In this document: positions 8,518 through 16,998 of the stretch, piece by piece
Numbering within the stretch: the stretch's first letter is position 1
Layout: every line of letters starts with the position of its first letter
NCBI RefSeq assembly: GCF_007744675.1
Contig: NZ_CP036269.1
Span: 6,375,046 to 6,439,045, forward strand
DNA: 64,000 nucleotides
Source: Gimesia alba
Lineage (GTDB): Bacteria; Planctomycetota; Planctomycetia; Planctomycetales; Planctomycetaceae
Reading direction: 5' to 3'
Notes under the pieces: generated by a model
The model's database searches: none
The model's input: the letters and a program-made list of their open reading frames with translations, nothing else
What the model was told of the DNA's origin: nothing
Position numbers and translations under genes: made by a program

Positions 8518-9105
8518 ATGCCCCCACACAGAAAACAGATCAAACATTACCATGAGCCCGGGGACTGCCATGAGCTGACGTTTTCTTGTTTTGATAGGAG
8601 GCCATTACTAACAAACCCGGTTTGGAAAAACATGCTTTGTGAGGCGATTGATCGGGCATTAACCCGTTATGAGTTTCATCTGATTGCATTCGTGATCATG
8701 CCCGAGCATTTACATTTACTCGTCTACCCAACAACCCACGAAAGCAAAATTGATCGTTTTCTGGCTGCTATCAAACGTCCATTTTCCTACCGGATAAAAG
8801 AACTGTTGAGAGAGCAACAACACCCGCTATTAAAAGATTTGACAATCCGAACTCGGCCGGGAAAAACGGCCTTTCGTTTCTGGCTGGAAGGTCCGGGGTT
8901 TGACCGTAATTTCTTTTCTGAACAAGCCGTTGAAGCCGCAGTTAATTATCTTCATCTCAATCCGGTGAAACGAAAGTTGGTCTCAGAAGTGAAGGACTGG
9001 AAATGGTCCAGTGCCCGTTGGTACGAAAGTAACGGTGAAATCATTGACTCTGATCTGCCAACCATCCATGGCCTGCCCTGGGAGTTTTTTCATCAAACAA
9101 ACTAG
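8518..9105 (+). CDS. REP-associated tyrosine transposase (RAYT)
   Basis: Single-domain Y1 HUH nuclease of 195 residues, the size of RAYT/TnpA-REP proteins. These cut single-stranded REP hairpins and are thought to spread REP sequences. The HUH motif is H64-L-H66 within MPEHLHLL. The candidate nucleophile is Tyr144 in VNYLHLNPVKRKLV, the family signature. The N-terminal HELTFSCF strand and the C-terminal W-K-W-S-S-A-R-W motif also fit. The ATG at 8518 is chosen: a longer frame from 8437 would read through the REP palindrome. REP units flank the gene in opposite orientation, 27 bases upstream and 31 bases downstream. All key residues are present, so it may be active. Confidence 0.92.
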   Translation: MPPHRKQIKHYHEPGDCHELTFSCFDRRPLLTNPVWKNMLCEAIDRALTRYEFHLIAFVIMPEHLHLLVYPTTHESKIDRFLAAIKRPFSYRIKELLREQQHPLLKDLTIRTRPGKTAFRFWLEGPGFDRNFFSEQAVEAAVNYLHLNPVKRKLVSEVKDWKWSSARWYESNGEIIDSDLPTIHGLPWEFFHQTN

Positions 9106-9136
9106 AAGTGATAGAATCCGGGAAGCCTGCAGCAAT

Positions 9137-9167
9137 CACTGTCGGGCAAGCCGACAGTGGCACACCG
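9137..9167 (-). repeat. REP palindrome downstream of the RAYT gene, inverted
   Basis: Stem CACTGTCGG (9137-9145) / CCGACAGTG (9151-9159), loop GCAAG, followed by GCACAC, the reverse complement of the REP head. It is the inverted partner of the unit at 8452, so the RAYT gene sits between two facing REPs. Confidence 0.9.
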
Positions 9168-9179
9168 TGAGGCTGAAAT

Positions 9180-9440
9180 ATGAATGATAACAAGCCCCCG
9201 ATAGTTAGCACTGTCAATGACTGGTCTCTTATTCTCTTCTTACCGACATTGTTTGTCTTTACCCTGGTCACTATCGGTTTTTGGAACGAGTGGGAGCCAT
9301 TGATCCCCGTAGACTATCAAACCCTCTCGATGATTCCATTCGGGATACTTTACTTTTGCTTCACCTACTGTCTGATCAAAATCGAAATAAATTGGAAATC
9401 AAAACACAAAACAGAAGCACAAAACGATCTATCAATGTAA
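9180..9440 (+). CDS. small two-pass membrane protein
   Basis: Predicted membrane protein of 86 residues with two hydrophobic helices (about residues 16-34 and 46-66) and a basic C-terminal tail rich in Lys and Asn. I do not recognise a family. The start ATG at 9180 has a GTGAGG purine stretch upstream. The gene is enclosed between the inverted REP at 9137 and the direct REP at 9461, so it may have been carried with, or trapped by, the RAYT unit. Small size and lack of a family make this call moderate. Confidence 0.5.
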   Translation: MNDNKPPIVSTVNDWSLILFLPTLFVFTLVTIGFWNEWEPLIPVDYQTLSMIPFGILYFCFTYCLIKIEINWKSKHKTEAQNDLSM

Positions 9441-9460
9441 GTCAACCAACAAACAGAACA

Positions 9461-9496
9461 GGCAGCGTGTGCCACTGTCGGCTTGCCCGACAGTGC
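9461..9496 (+). repeat. REP palindrome, third full copy
   Basis: The head GGCAGCGTGTGC (9461-9472) is followed by stem CACTGTCGG (9473-9481) / CCGACAGTG (9487-9495) with loop CTTGC. Similarity to the 8452 unit continues about 20 bases past the stem (GATAAACCC against GATATAGCC), so the repeated unit is longer than the palindrome. Confidence 0.9.
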
Positions 9497-9537
9497 TGAG
9501 ATAAACCCCAACAATGCCAATATAGGACCATCATTGA

Positions 9538-10764
9538 ATGCCCCAAACCGATCAAACAGCAAGGTCCTGGTTCAACTTACGGCGTTTCTGTGTTTTCATA
9601 CTTTTTCTCGCTGCTTTTTGCACTGCCCCACTGGTCATCCAACGTGGTCAGTCCCTGAGATTGACAAGAACGATTCGGAACCAAGGGGGCGAAGTCTCGT
9701 TTCGTATCAGCATCCTCACACCCTCGACTTATCCACTGCCACCCAACCTGGAGCCCTTGGTACGCCCCATTCGACAAATCTCGACTACAAGATCGGATGT
9801 TATCAAAGTCAACGATCGATTCATCGACTCTCTGGGAAACCAACCCCAGCTCACCTCTCTTTACCTGGGGACAGAGAAGCACCCAACGAAAATGACTGAT
9901 CAGAGTCTGATTACTTTAACTCAGTATCCACTGAGCACAATCATCATCACCGGCGGAAATTTCACTGACAAAGGCTTAAATGAAATAGCGAATATTTTAA
10001 CCTTGGAAGAACTCGGATTACATCACTTAAAAATCACCGGAGCGGAATTTCACACAGCATCGTATTTAAAAAAACTACAATATCTGGATCTCTCTAATAC
10101 TAAAATCACGAACCAGGGTCTGGAAAAACTGTCCGCCATTCCCAATCTAATCTATCTCAATCTAAGTCACACCTGTGTGAACAGTGCTGGTCTGCCGCAT
10201 GTTCTGAAATTTCATAAACTGCGTCGACTGAACATCAACAATTTGCCCCTCAGTCCTGAATCAATATCCTGCTTGGCAATAATGAAGAAACTGTATTCTC
10301 TCAGTTTGCAGGGAGCGTCAATCACGGATGCATTGATCAAGCAGTTGTCACAGGCAAAACAAATCGCTCACCTGACCTTAATCGATACGCGGTTGACAGA
10401 TCGGGGACTAAGCTCTCTGGGAAATATGACGAACCTGGAATATTTACAGATCATAAATTCAGACATTACTGATGCAGGCTTAGAGCATCTTAGAACTCTG
10501 AAAAAATTAGAGTACCTTGACCTCTCAAACAACCGGCTGACTCATGTGGGCCTGAAACACCTGTCGTCTCTGGAAAACCTGGACTATCTCAATATGACAG
10601 ATACTGATCTAACAGATTCCGCAAAAGAAATTCTGATACGATTTCCTCGACTAAGATGGATTGACATCAGCGGAACAAAAATCTCTCCAGAAACGATCAA
10701 AGCCATCAAGCAATCTACCACCATAGATAATATCATTGAAACAGTAGTGCTCAGTTCAGAATAA
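9538..10764 (+). CDS. leucine-rich-repeat protein with N-terminal membrane anchor
   Basis: Protein of 408 residues. A hydrophobic helix at residues 17-35 follows a basic Arg-Arg stretch and should act as signal anchor. A short linker module follows (T-I-R-N-Q-G-G-E-V-S-F near residues 45-55). From about residue 115 to 385 there are roughly ten LRRs of about 24 residues with the consensus L-x-x-L-x-x-L-x-L-x-x-T-x-I-T-D-x-G-L, the type in which each unit starts with TDAGL or TDKGL. It resembles, in short form, the giant LRR gene at the right end of the window. LRRs are binding scaffolds; no ligand or enzyme domain is visible. The ATG at 9538 follows a REP by 41 bases. Confidence 0.8.
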   Translation: MPQTDQTARSWFNLRRFCVFILFLAAFCTAPLVIQRGQSLRLTRTIRNQGGEVSFRISILTPSTYPLPPNLEPLVRPIRQISTTRSDVIKVNDRFIDSLGNQPQLTSLYLGTEKHPTKMTDQSLITLTQYPLSTIIITGGNFTDKGLNEIANILTLEELGLHHLKITGAEFHTASYLKKLQYLDLSNTKITNQGLEKLSAIPNLIYLNLSHTCVNSAGLPHVLKFHKLRRLNINNLPLSPESISCLAIMKKLYSLSLQGASITDALIKQLSQAKQIAHLTLIDTRLTDRGLSSLGNMTNLEYLQIINSDITDAGLEHLRTLKKLEYLDLSNNRLTHVGLKHLSSLENLDYLNMTDTDLTDSAKEILIRFPRLRWIDISGTKISPETIKAIKQSTTIDNIIETVVLSSE

Positions 10765-10793
10765 TGTAATCAGAACCCACCAAAGGTGTTGCT

Positions 10794-11114
10794 TTGAGCA
10801 AACCCACTCTCACACCCCGACAGCAGCGAATCAAAGTTTGTGCAACTGTCATACTTATTGTCGGTTTATTTCAGCTCTGCATCATGTCGTTTGTAGAAAT
10901 AGCAAGACCTCCACTCTTTTCAGATGCACTCCACTTTGAGCTGGCAGATCTTGATTGCAGAGAAGAAGCGATCAAGCGGATTCTTGCCTATGAAAAAAAA
11001 CATGTGATCATCCGCATGATATTCCCGGTTGCAATGGGGATTATTCTGCTTGTTATATCTGGTGTTTTGTTCCACAGCCTGTCTATTACTTCTGAAGAGA
11101 GTGATGTTTCTTAA
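10794..11114 (+). CDS. small two-pass membrane protein
   Basis: Predicted membrane protein of 106 residues with helices at about 17-36 and 79-98 and a charged segment between them (Asp/Glu/Lys-rich, residues 45-72). I do not recognise a family. The start is TTG at 10794, preceded by AAAGGTG 8 bases upstream. It follows the LRR gene by 29 bases on the same strand, so the two are probably co-transcribed. Confidence 0.55.
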   Translation: MSKPTLTPRQQRIKVCATVILIVGLFQLCIMSFVEIARPPLFSDALHFELADLDCREEAIKRILAYEKKHVIIRMIFPVAMGIILLVISGVLFHSLSITSEESDVS

Positions 11115-11219
11115 GCCAGCCCCTGATATCGCCATTCCCAAGCATTTTCAGATCCCCTAAACTAACCGCACCAGTCTTATCACAAAACTCGCATCGCACC
11201 ATCAAGGAAGATCGTATCC

Positions 11220-12518
11220 ATGTCTGTCGTAGCAGAAGAACTCGAGAACACACCAGCCGCCAGCAAAAATGTGCGGGTTCTGGCGGCAGGCTTTATCGGC
11301 AATATTCTCGAATGGTACGACTTCGCTGTTTACGGATTCTTTGCCCCCACGCTGGGCAAACTCTTTTTCCCTTCTGACAATCCAACCACGTCTTTAATCG
11401 CTGCCTTCGGTGCCTTCGCTGCCGGCTTCTTGATGCGGCCCGTCGGTGCGGTTCTGTTCGGACATATCGGCGACCGACTCGGACGCAAGAAAGCACTTAC
11501 GCTCTCAGTCATGATGATGGCCGTCCCCACCCTGCTGGTTGGCGTGCTACCCACGCATGCACAAATCGGCGTCACCGCTGCAATTCTGATGGTGCTGTTA
11601 CGCATGATTCAGGGAGTCTCCGTCGGGGGTGAATATACGAGCTCGTTCGTTTTCCTTGTCGAACATGCCCCACCACACCGCCGCGCCTTTTTTGGTTCGT
11701 GGAGCATGATCGGCGCCACTTGCGGCATCCTGCTGGGTTCAGCCGTTGGTGCATTAATTAATACATTCACGACCGACGAACAACTGCTGGAATGGGGCTG
11801 GCGGATTCCGTTTCTGTCCGGGGTGCTGGTCGCTTTCGTCGGTTACTTCATTCGGCACGGAATTCCCGAACAGCCTCTATCGGAAGAACTCTCCGAGCAG
11901 GAAGCCTATTCACCACTGAAGGAAGCATTTGCCAGCCATAAAAAAGAAATGTTACAGTCATCCGGGATTAATATGATGAACGCTGTCACATTTTATACGG
12001 TCTTCATCTACCTCTCGTCCTGGCTCGTCGAAGAAGTCGGCGAGGACCGCGCCGAAGCACTCGACATCAACACCATCAGCATGGCGGCGTTAACCCTGTT
12101 TGTTCCTATCGCTGCAATCCTGGCCGATAAATTTGGTCGCAAACCATTTCTGCTGATCGGCTCAGCCGGTATCGCACTGCTGTCGCCGACATTGCTTGGC
12201 TTGATGCACCACCACAATTTCGCCCTGATCCTCACCGGGCAAATTGGTTTCGCACTGCTCGTGGCCTGCTTCGCCGGCGCTATCCCCGCCACGATTACCG
12301 AGCTCTTCAAGCGGGGCGTGCGTGTGAGTGCCGCCAGCGTCAGTTATAATCTTCCGTTCGCCATCTTCGGAGGGACCGCACCGATGGTCGCCGCCTGGCT
12401 CGTCAAAGTCACAGGCAACCCGCTCTCCATCGCCTGGTACCTCTCCGCCATCGCCGGCATCACGTTTTTCATCATTCTCACAGTCAAAGAAACCAATGGC
12501 AAATCGCTGGATGAGTAA
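11220..12518 (+). CDS. MFS transporter, metabolite:H+ symporter type
   Basis: Integral membrane protein of 432 residues with about 12 predicted helices, the standard MFS length. The N-terminal half has A-G-F-L-M-R-P-V-G-A followed by FGHIGDRLGRKKAL (residues about 79-92), the loop 2-3 signature of the metabolite:H+ symporter (MHS) family that includes ProP, KgtP, ShiA and citrate carriers. The opening NILEWYDFAVYGF is also typical. Substrates of this family are carboxylates, osmolytes or shikimate, taken up with protons; the exact one cannot be told. It stands alone, 105 bases after the preceding small gene. ATG at 11220. Confidence 0.88.
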   Translation: MSVVAEELENTPAASKNVRVLAAGFIGNILEWYDFAVYGFFAPTLGKLFFPSDNPTTSLIAAFGAFAAGFLMRPVGAVLFGHIGDRLGRKKALTLSVMMMAVPTLLVGVLPTHAQIGVTAAILMVLLRMIQGVSVGGEYTSSFVFLVEHAPPHRRAFFGSWSMIGATCGILLGSAVGALINTFTTDEQLLEWGWRIPFLSGVLVAFVGYFIRHGIPEQPLSEELSEQEAYSPLKEAFASHKKEMLQSSGINMMNAVTFYTVFIYLSSWLVEEVGEDRAEALDINTISMAALTLFVPIAAILADKFGRKPFLLIGSAGIALLSPTLLGLMHHHNFALILTGQIGFALLVACFAGAIPATITELFKRGVRVSAASVSYNLPFAIFGGTAPMVAAWLVKVTGNPLSIAWYLSAIAGITFFIILTVKETNGKSLDE

Positions 12519-12603
12519 ATATCGTGCTACATCCCAACTGACTGTGTGCCAATCGTGACTAACCATAGTGCCGGTCCAAGTCCATCTTAATCCCACCAAC
12601 GTG

Positions 12604-12641
12604 TGTTGCTGTAGGGGCTGACCCATGTGTCAGCCCGCAGT
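12604..12641 (+). repeat. GTAGGGGC-type intergenic repeat, copy 2
   Basis: GTTGCTGTAGGGGCTG, short spacer, then CAGCCCGCAGTG. The arms GGGCTGA / TCAGCCC are complementary, matching the palindromic layout of copy 1 at 5972 although the arm bases differ. This suggests compensatory change that keeps the hairpin. Confidence 0.65.
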
Positions 12642-12720
12642 GACAGCATGCAAATTAAAATTAAGAAACGAACGCTTCAAGCGCCCCATTCTTCACATGA
12701 TATAATCCAACCCTCGAAAG

Positions 12721-12751
12721 GCGGGCGGACACACAGGTACCGCCCCTACAC
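12721..12751 (-). repeat. GTAGGGGC-type intergenic repeat, copy 3 (inverted)
   Basis: On the - strand this reads GTGTAGGGGCGGTACC, then GTGTGTCCGCCCGC, close to copy 1. It faces copy 2 across about 80 bases. Confidence 0.65.
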
Positions 12752-12868
12752 TGCCCCTTATTTCGTGTGTTTTCGTGCTTTTCGTGGTAGAAAAAAATTC
12801 TCATCCAGATAAGACAACCCGTTTCGGTGGTCAACGATTCAAAAAACATTGCGAAAGCTCGCCGCAGA

Positions 12869-14566
12869 TCACAGCATCGGCTCACCCGTCTCGGCGGCGA
12901 ATTTCATTTTTTCGCCTTTATTGAGCAGCACGTTGCCCCCTTGCTGTTCCTGCAATACAAATTTGCTCAATTGCCCGTCGAAATAATCTTTACCTGATTG
13001 CACATTCGCATAATGTGCAGCGACAGTCGCCGGATCCAGTGCATAATCGTAAAAGGCGACTTCATCAATCACGCCGGTGAACGGTTCGCGCCCGACCAAT
13101 GTTTCGAACCGATCCGAAATCAGATTACCGATGACCGCCGGTTTGGAGCCGCCGCTGATGATCATCGTCCCCACCGGAAAGCGATGGCTCATGCGTAGTT
13201 TGCCATCGATGTAAATTGCTTTCACACCGGTCCATCCGTTATACGTCGCGACGATATGATGCGGTTTACCATCGCGGATTTCTTCCAGCGTGGGTCGCCC
13301 CTCCTTGCCGTCTAACGGCATATCCAATTCGCTATAGCCCATACCCGACAGAAACAGACCAAACGAAAGACAAGGGCCGGGGTCCACCGTCGGAATTTGT
13401 GTGATACCGGCTTTGTCGTCATTCTGAAAGCTCAGCAAAATTCGATAGCTGCCGTCCTCTTTGCGGAAGATTTCGTCATAATCGAAAGGATCTTTCTTTT
13501 GAGGTGTATTCGGAGTCTTCCACTCGGAAATCACCAGTGCTTCGACGGTGATGCCGGTCGAAACGGAAAAATCACCGGTGCCGACTTCTTTACCACCTCC
13601 GCTTCCCAACAGCAGACTAGCATCAGGTCGATTATTAAATCGGACGGCACCCGCTCCCACTAAACCGGGGACCCGCTTGGTATTTTTTCCAGCTTGAATC
13701 GAACGATTGCCAATCGAATCAATTAACGGTTCCGCCTTCGGTTGATCGAAGGTCCAGAAAAAACGAGGCAGGCGGCCGCGCGGCTTCACTTCAACCTGGC
13801 CATCCAACACATGCACGTAGGTCTCAGCCGCCTCGTTGACACTCACTTCGTATTCCGTTCCCCGATCAACGACCTCAACGCTGGGTGTCTCCAGTGTAAA
13901 AGAATCTGTTCCGTTTTTTCGTCGCGCCGACAGCGTGCCGGAAAACAGCGTGCCCTGATTCTTACGTTCCATACCAAACAACGCGGGACTTTCGACAGAG
14001 ATATCAGCGCCTCCTGAAAAGGCCACTTCCACATTCCCCGAAGTCACCTTCACCGTACCCGGCTGAAAATGGTGCGTTAACGCCGGAGATTTTCCGATTA
14101 ATTCCCATGTTGCCTGTGCCACCTCGGAAAGTGTGGCCACTTCATCCGGGGGCGTCGCATTGTCATCGAAATAATATTGGGACGACTGCTCAGCAACCTG
14201 GGGTGGTACTTCCTTTTGCAAAGGCTCTTTCAAAAGCAGAAACAATCCCACCGACAGCAGACACACCACCAGACAAAGCGCCTGCATAATGGAAAGCCGC
14301 AGCGATTTTTTTTCTTTCACTGGTTCTGCTTGATATTGCTTCACCGATTTTTCAATCGCCGTCGAAGAGAGCAGCTCACCTGATGTGACCGCACTGGCTA
14401 AGCCCATATGCAGAAAGATATAGTCCAGATAGTCCTGCCGATACTCGGGGTGGTCCAGCAGCAGACGTTCCAGAGTCTCCATCTCGGATTCCGTGATGAT
14501 TCCCGAACATTGTGCGTCGGCCAGTTCCCAGATCTGTTCGGAAACGGAATTCTCGGGTTTACTCAT
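12869..14566 (-). CDS. FecR-type membrane protein with LamG domain
   Basis: Protein of 565 residues, likely the membrane partner of the sigma factor encoded just upstream. Residues 1-75 are a helical cytoplasmic segment resembling anti-sigma N-termini. A membrane helix lies at about 92-115 (rich in Leu/Val/Cys). A FecR-like beta domain follows at about 170-265 (TFLETP, VDRGTEYEVSV, HVLDGQVEV). Residues 270-520 are a concanavalin/LamG-like domain (GDFSVSTGITVEALV, HHIVATYNG, IYIDGKL, GVIDEVAFYDYAL). ATG at 14566 overlaps the sigma stop codon as ATGA, showing translational coupling; the frame is open 12 codons further upstream but that start lacks support. The LamG part may sense extracellular polysaccharide; this is inference. 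Confidence 0.82.
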   Translation of the reverse strand: MSKPENSVSEQIWELADAQCSGIITESEMETLERLLLDHPEYRQDYLDYIFLHMGLASAVTSGELLSSTAIEKSVKQYQAEPVKEKKSLRLSIMQALCLVVCLLSVGLFLLLKEPLQKEVPPQVAEQSSQYYFDDNATPPDEVATLSEVAQATWELIGKSPALTHHFQPGTVKVTSGNVEVAFSGGADISVESPALFGMERKNQGTLFSGTLSARRKNGTDSFTLETPSVEVVDRGTEYEVSVNEAAETYVHVLDGQVEVKPRGRLPRFFWTFDQPKAEPLIDSIGNRSIQAGKNTKRVPGLVGAGAVRFNNRPDASLLLGSGGGKEVGTGDFSVSTGITVEALVISEWKTPNTPQKKDPFDYDEIFRKEDGSYRILLSFQNDDKAGITQIPTVDPGPCLSFGLFLSGMGYSELDMPLDGKEGRPTLEEIRDGKPHHIVATYNGWTGVKAIYIDGKLRMSHRFPVGTMIISGGSKPAVIGNLISDRFETLVGREPFTGVIDEVAFYDYALDPATVAAHYANVQSGKDYFDGQLSKFVLQEQQGGNVLLNKGEKMKFAAETGEPML

Positions 14567-15102
14567 GAAGACACCTCGCTGGAAAGACGACGGTTTACAC
14601 AATCAAATAATGCTTTCCGGATTTTTTTGATCGTTTTATAAATCGCGTGCGAGGAACATTTCCAGCGCTCCGCCACGGTAGCCGCCGTTTGCTGTTCCCC
14701 ATAATAGGCATCAACCAATTCCCGCTCACGGGCACTAAGTTTTTTCAGACACTGAGTCAGTGCTAACTGCCGCTGGCTCTGTTCTTCCATCATACTCGAA
14801 ACATCTTTCGCCAGCTCAGTCACCAGGCTGTCACTGAAAATCAAACGCTTGTTCTGATACTTGCGGCGATATTTGCGCACCTGATTAAAGGCAATCCCAT
14901 ATGCCCAGTTGAGAAAACTGCGGTCGTGATCGTATTCAGGAAACTCTTTCCACAAGATCACACACGTTTCCTGAAAGATGTCTTCCGCAGCAGCCACATC
15001 CAGTACCAGCGCCATAATATAGCCGTAAATCTTCCGATCATCCCGGGAAAACAGACGGAAAAATTCTTCGCTCATGACCGGATTATTCAGATGCTCACTC
15101 AT
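14563..15102 (-). CDS. ECF-type RNA polymerase sigma factor
   Basis: Sigma-70-family protein of 179 residues. Region 2 lies at about residues 25-90 with the core-binding/-10 part AAAEDIFQETCVILWKE and the FLNWAYGIAFNQVRKYRRK stretch. Region 4 is at 115-170 (LSARERELVDAYYG, then a helix-turn-helix TAATVAERWKCSSHAIYKTIKKIR). This is the planctomycete/verrucomicrobial class that pairs with FecR-like regulators. Its stop overlaps the start of the FecR-LamG gene by 4 bases. It is divergent from the DUF1559 gene at 15450, with an almost perfect palindrome between them. ATG at 15102 is used; an ATG nine codons later is possible. Confidence 0.88.
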   Translation of the reverse strand: MSEHLNNPVMSEEFFRLFSRDDRKIYGYIMALVLDVAAAEDIFQETCVILWKEFPEYDHDRSFLNWAYGIAFNQVRKYRRKYQNKRLIFSDSLVTELAKDVSSMMEEQSQRQLALTQCLKKLSARERELVDAYYGEQQTAATVAERWKCSSHAIYKTIKKIRKALFDCVNRRLSSEVSS

Positions 15103-15449
15103 GTCGAAGTTAAGTCTATCACTACCAGGGTGTTGGAGGGAATCGGATCAGGGAAAAATCAGCGCAGCAGAGAACGCAAAGGCGTCTCCGCTATAGTATG
15201 TGGCGCGATTCACTTCAGATTGGTACCAAAAAATGCACGATTTGCCAAATTTTCAACGAAATCACAAAACTGATGGTACTAAATCATATATCGGCGCGCC
15301 ATATACTTAATGAGGACGCGCTGTGGCTCTCCCCTGATCCCACTCCTCGAAACAAAACACAAAAGAATCACGCTTAAAAAACGACCGAGGAGTCTTTGAC
15401 TAAATATTAACCGCATACTTTTATTTCCGGTTTAGACCAGGGAGAACCG
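15103..15449. promoter_or_regulatory. divergent regulatory region with palindrome
   Basis: This 347-base gap separates the sigma/FecR operon (-) from the DUF1559 gene (+). Around 15286-15306 there is a near-perfect inverted repeat: GGCGCGCC (15293-15300) flanked by ATATATC on the left and ATATAC on the right. It is a candidate operator or promoter element for one of the divergent units. No small gene is supported. Confidence 0.4.
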
Positions 15450-16373
15450 ATGTCAGTCGCTCGAAAACAAGACCGCCCCCCACGTTCCGCGTTTACATTG
15501 ATCGAATTACTGGTGGTGATTGCCATCATCGCCATATTGATTGCGCTGTTACTTCCCGCGGTACAACAGGCGCGCGAAGCAGCCCGCCGCAGTACCTGTA
15601 AAAATAACCTGAAGCAACTGGGACTGGCGCTGCATAACTATCATGAAACGCATCGTTTGTTTCCTCCCGGCATGATTTATCGCGTCGTCACCACTTCATC
15701 CCCTGGCGGCAAACGAACTCCCTTCTGCGTGCACCTTTTGCCCTACATCGATCAGGCCAATATTTACAACCTGTACGACCATGATCAAAACTGGCACGCC
15801 ACCGTCCACGACCCCCAACCCGCCGGCAACGGGGTCCGCCTTGTTCCGATTCCTGTCTGGCAATGCCCGACCGACCGTGAATCAATCTGGAGCGCCAATC
15901 CCGATGGTAGTATTCGTGGCAACTATGCTGTGAACTGGGGGCAGGGAACGTTCGGCAATCAAATCAAACCATCTCCCTTTCGAAATACCTTCGGCGCCCG
16001 CATGCGGGACATTACCGACGGCTCAAGTAATACTCTGGCAATGATGGAAATGCTCAAGCCGGAAACCAGCGCAGACGACTATCGCGCCTGGATCTGGAAT
16101 GATGAACCGGAATCCGTAGTGATGACGCGCGTCGGTCCGAACAGCTCTGCCCCCGACCTGGTAACTCATTGTGTTTCCGAGACTGGTCGTCTGCCTTGTA
16201 CAGGAGGGATTTCGGCAAACAGCAGAAGTAACGCATCACGGAGCCTGCACGTTGGTGGCGTACACGCGCTATTGTGTGATGGTGCCGTACGATTTATCTC
16301 AGAAAATATCGACCTCAACACCTGGCAAAGCCTGAGCAGCATGAGTGGCGGCGAAGTGATCGGCGAATTTTAA
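15450..16373 (+). CDS. DUF1559 prepilin-like protein
   Basis: Prepilin-type protein of 307 residues. After a short basic leader comes the cleavage/methylation signature [16 protein letters not shown] (residues about 16-31), a single hydrophobic helix as in type II secretion pseudopilins. The next part LLPAVQQAREAARR is the DUF1559 hallmark, followed by the CKNNLKQLGLALHNYH segment and the C-terminal H-x9-D-G motif (HVGGVHALLCDGAVRFI). Planctomycetes carry very large numbers of these; their job is unknown, probably as pseudopilin or surface filament components. It is followed by a lipoprotein gene, a pairing often seen in this phylum. ATG at 15450 has GGGAG upstream. Confidence 0.92.
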   Translation: MSVARKQDRPPRSAFTLIELLVVIAIIAILIALLLPAVQQAREAARRSTCKNNLKQLGLALHNYHETHRLFPPGMIYRVVTTSSPGGKRTPFCVHLLPYIDQANIYNLYDHDQNWHATVHDPQPAGNGVRLVPIPVWQCPTDRESIWSANPDGSIRGNYAVNWGQGTFGNQIKPSPFRNTFGARMRDITDGSSNTLAMMEMLKPETSADDYRAWIWNDEPESVVMTRVGPNSSAPDLVTHCVSETGRLPCTGGISANSRSNASRSLHVGGVHALLCDGAVRFISENIDLNTWQSLSSMSGGEVIGEF

Positions 16374-16454
16374 ACCTCGCCGCGTGCGACCCAACTTCGT
16401 GTCTCTTGCAACGTTTATGTTGTAGTCAGTCAGTTGACGGAAAAGGTGATTTCA

Positions 16455-16874
16455 GTGCGTATTTATAATTTGATCATTTTATCCCTTTGCACCACGATGC
16501 TTTTTCTGACCGGTTGTGGAAAAGGTGACGCCTTAAAACGAACGCAGGTGGAAGGCATGGTGACACTCAACGGCGCACCGGTCAAGCAGGGCGTCATCAC
16601 GTTCATTCCCACTGGGAAAGGTGCGACTGCCGGAGCGAGTATCGAATCAGGAAAATTTGTCATCCCTGAAGAAACAGGCCCCAGCCCCGGCGAATACCGC
16701 GTCGAAATCGATTCCAGTGTTCCCACAGGCAAACAGATTCTGGATACCGATGGCGAAACCATGGTTGACGAATTTGAAAATGGCATCCCGCCCCGGTTTA
16801 ATCGGCAGACTGAACTGAAAGTCACTCTCAAAACAGGTAATAATCAACATTTGTTTGATCTGGAAACAGAGTAA
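16455..16874 (+). CDS. small lipoprotein with carboxypeptidase-regulatory-like fold
   Basis: Predicted lipoprotein of 139 residues. Signal peptide 1-20 ends in the lipobox F-L-T-G-C21. The mature part V-E-G-M-V-T-L-N-G-A-P-V ... G-V-I-T-F-I-P is the transthyretin/carboxypeptidase-regulatory-like beta sandwich common in planctomycete lipoproteins found next to DUF1559 genes. The GTG at 16455 is chosen because GGAAAAGGTGA lies just upstream; a TTG at 16434 would add seven residues. It lies 81 bases after the DUF1559 gene and may share its transcript. Its binding partner is unknown. Confidence 0.8.
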   Translation: MRIYNLIILSLCTTMLFLTGCGKGDALKRTQVEGMVTLNGAPVKQGVITFIPTGKGATAGASIESGKFVIPEETGPSPGEYRVEIDSSVPTGKQILDTDGETMVDEFENGIPPRFNRQTELKVTLKTGNNQHLFDLETE

Positions 16875-16998
16875 GCATTTTTTTTCAAACAGATCAACCA
16901 GAGGCCGCCTTGTCGGTTATAATTGAATCCCCAAAAACATGCGGCATTCCCACTTCGGTTCAGCCCATTGATTCTCCCACTCAGAGAGAAATAGAAAA

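Larger units (their letters stand above)
12519..12868. repeat. composite non-coding element, copy B
   Basis: The gap after the transporter gene repeats the module order of 5911-6160: a degenerate REP (12544-12574, GTGTGCCA ... AGTGCCGG), a CCGGTCCAAGTCC segment, a GTAGGGGC unit (12604-12641), an inverted GTAGGGGC unit (12721-12751) and a TTTCGTG strip (12760-12790) ending in TTCGTGGTAG. No protein gene is supported in it. Confidence 0.6.
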
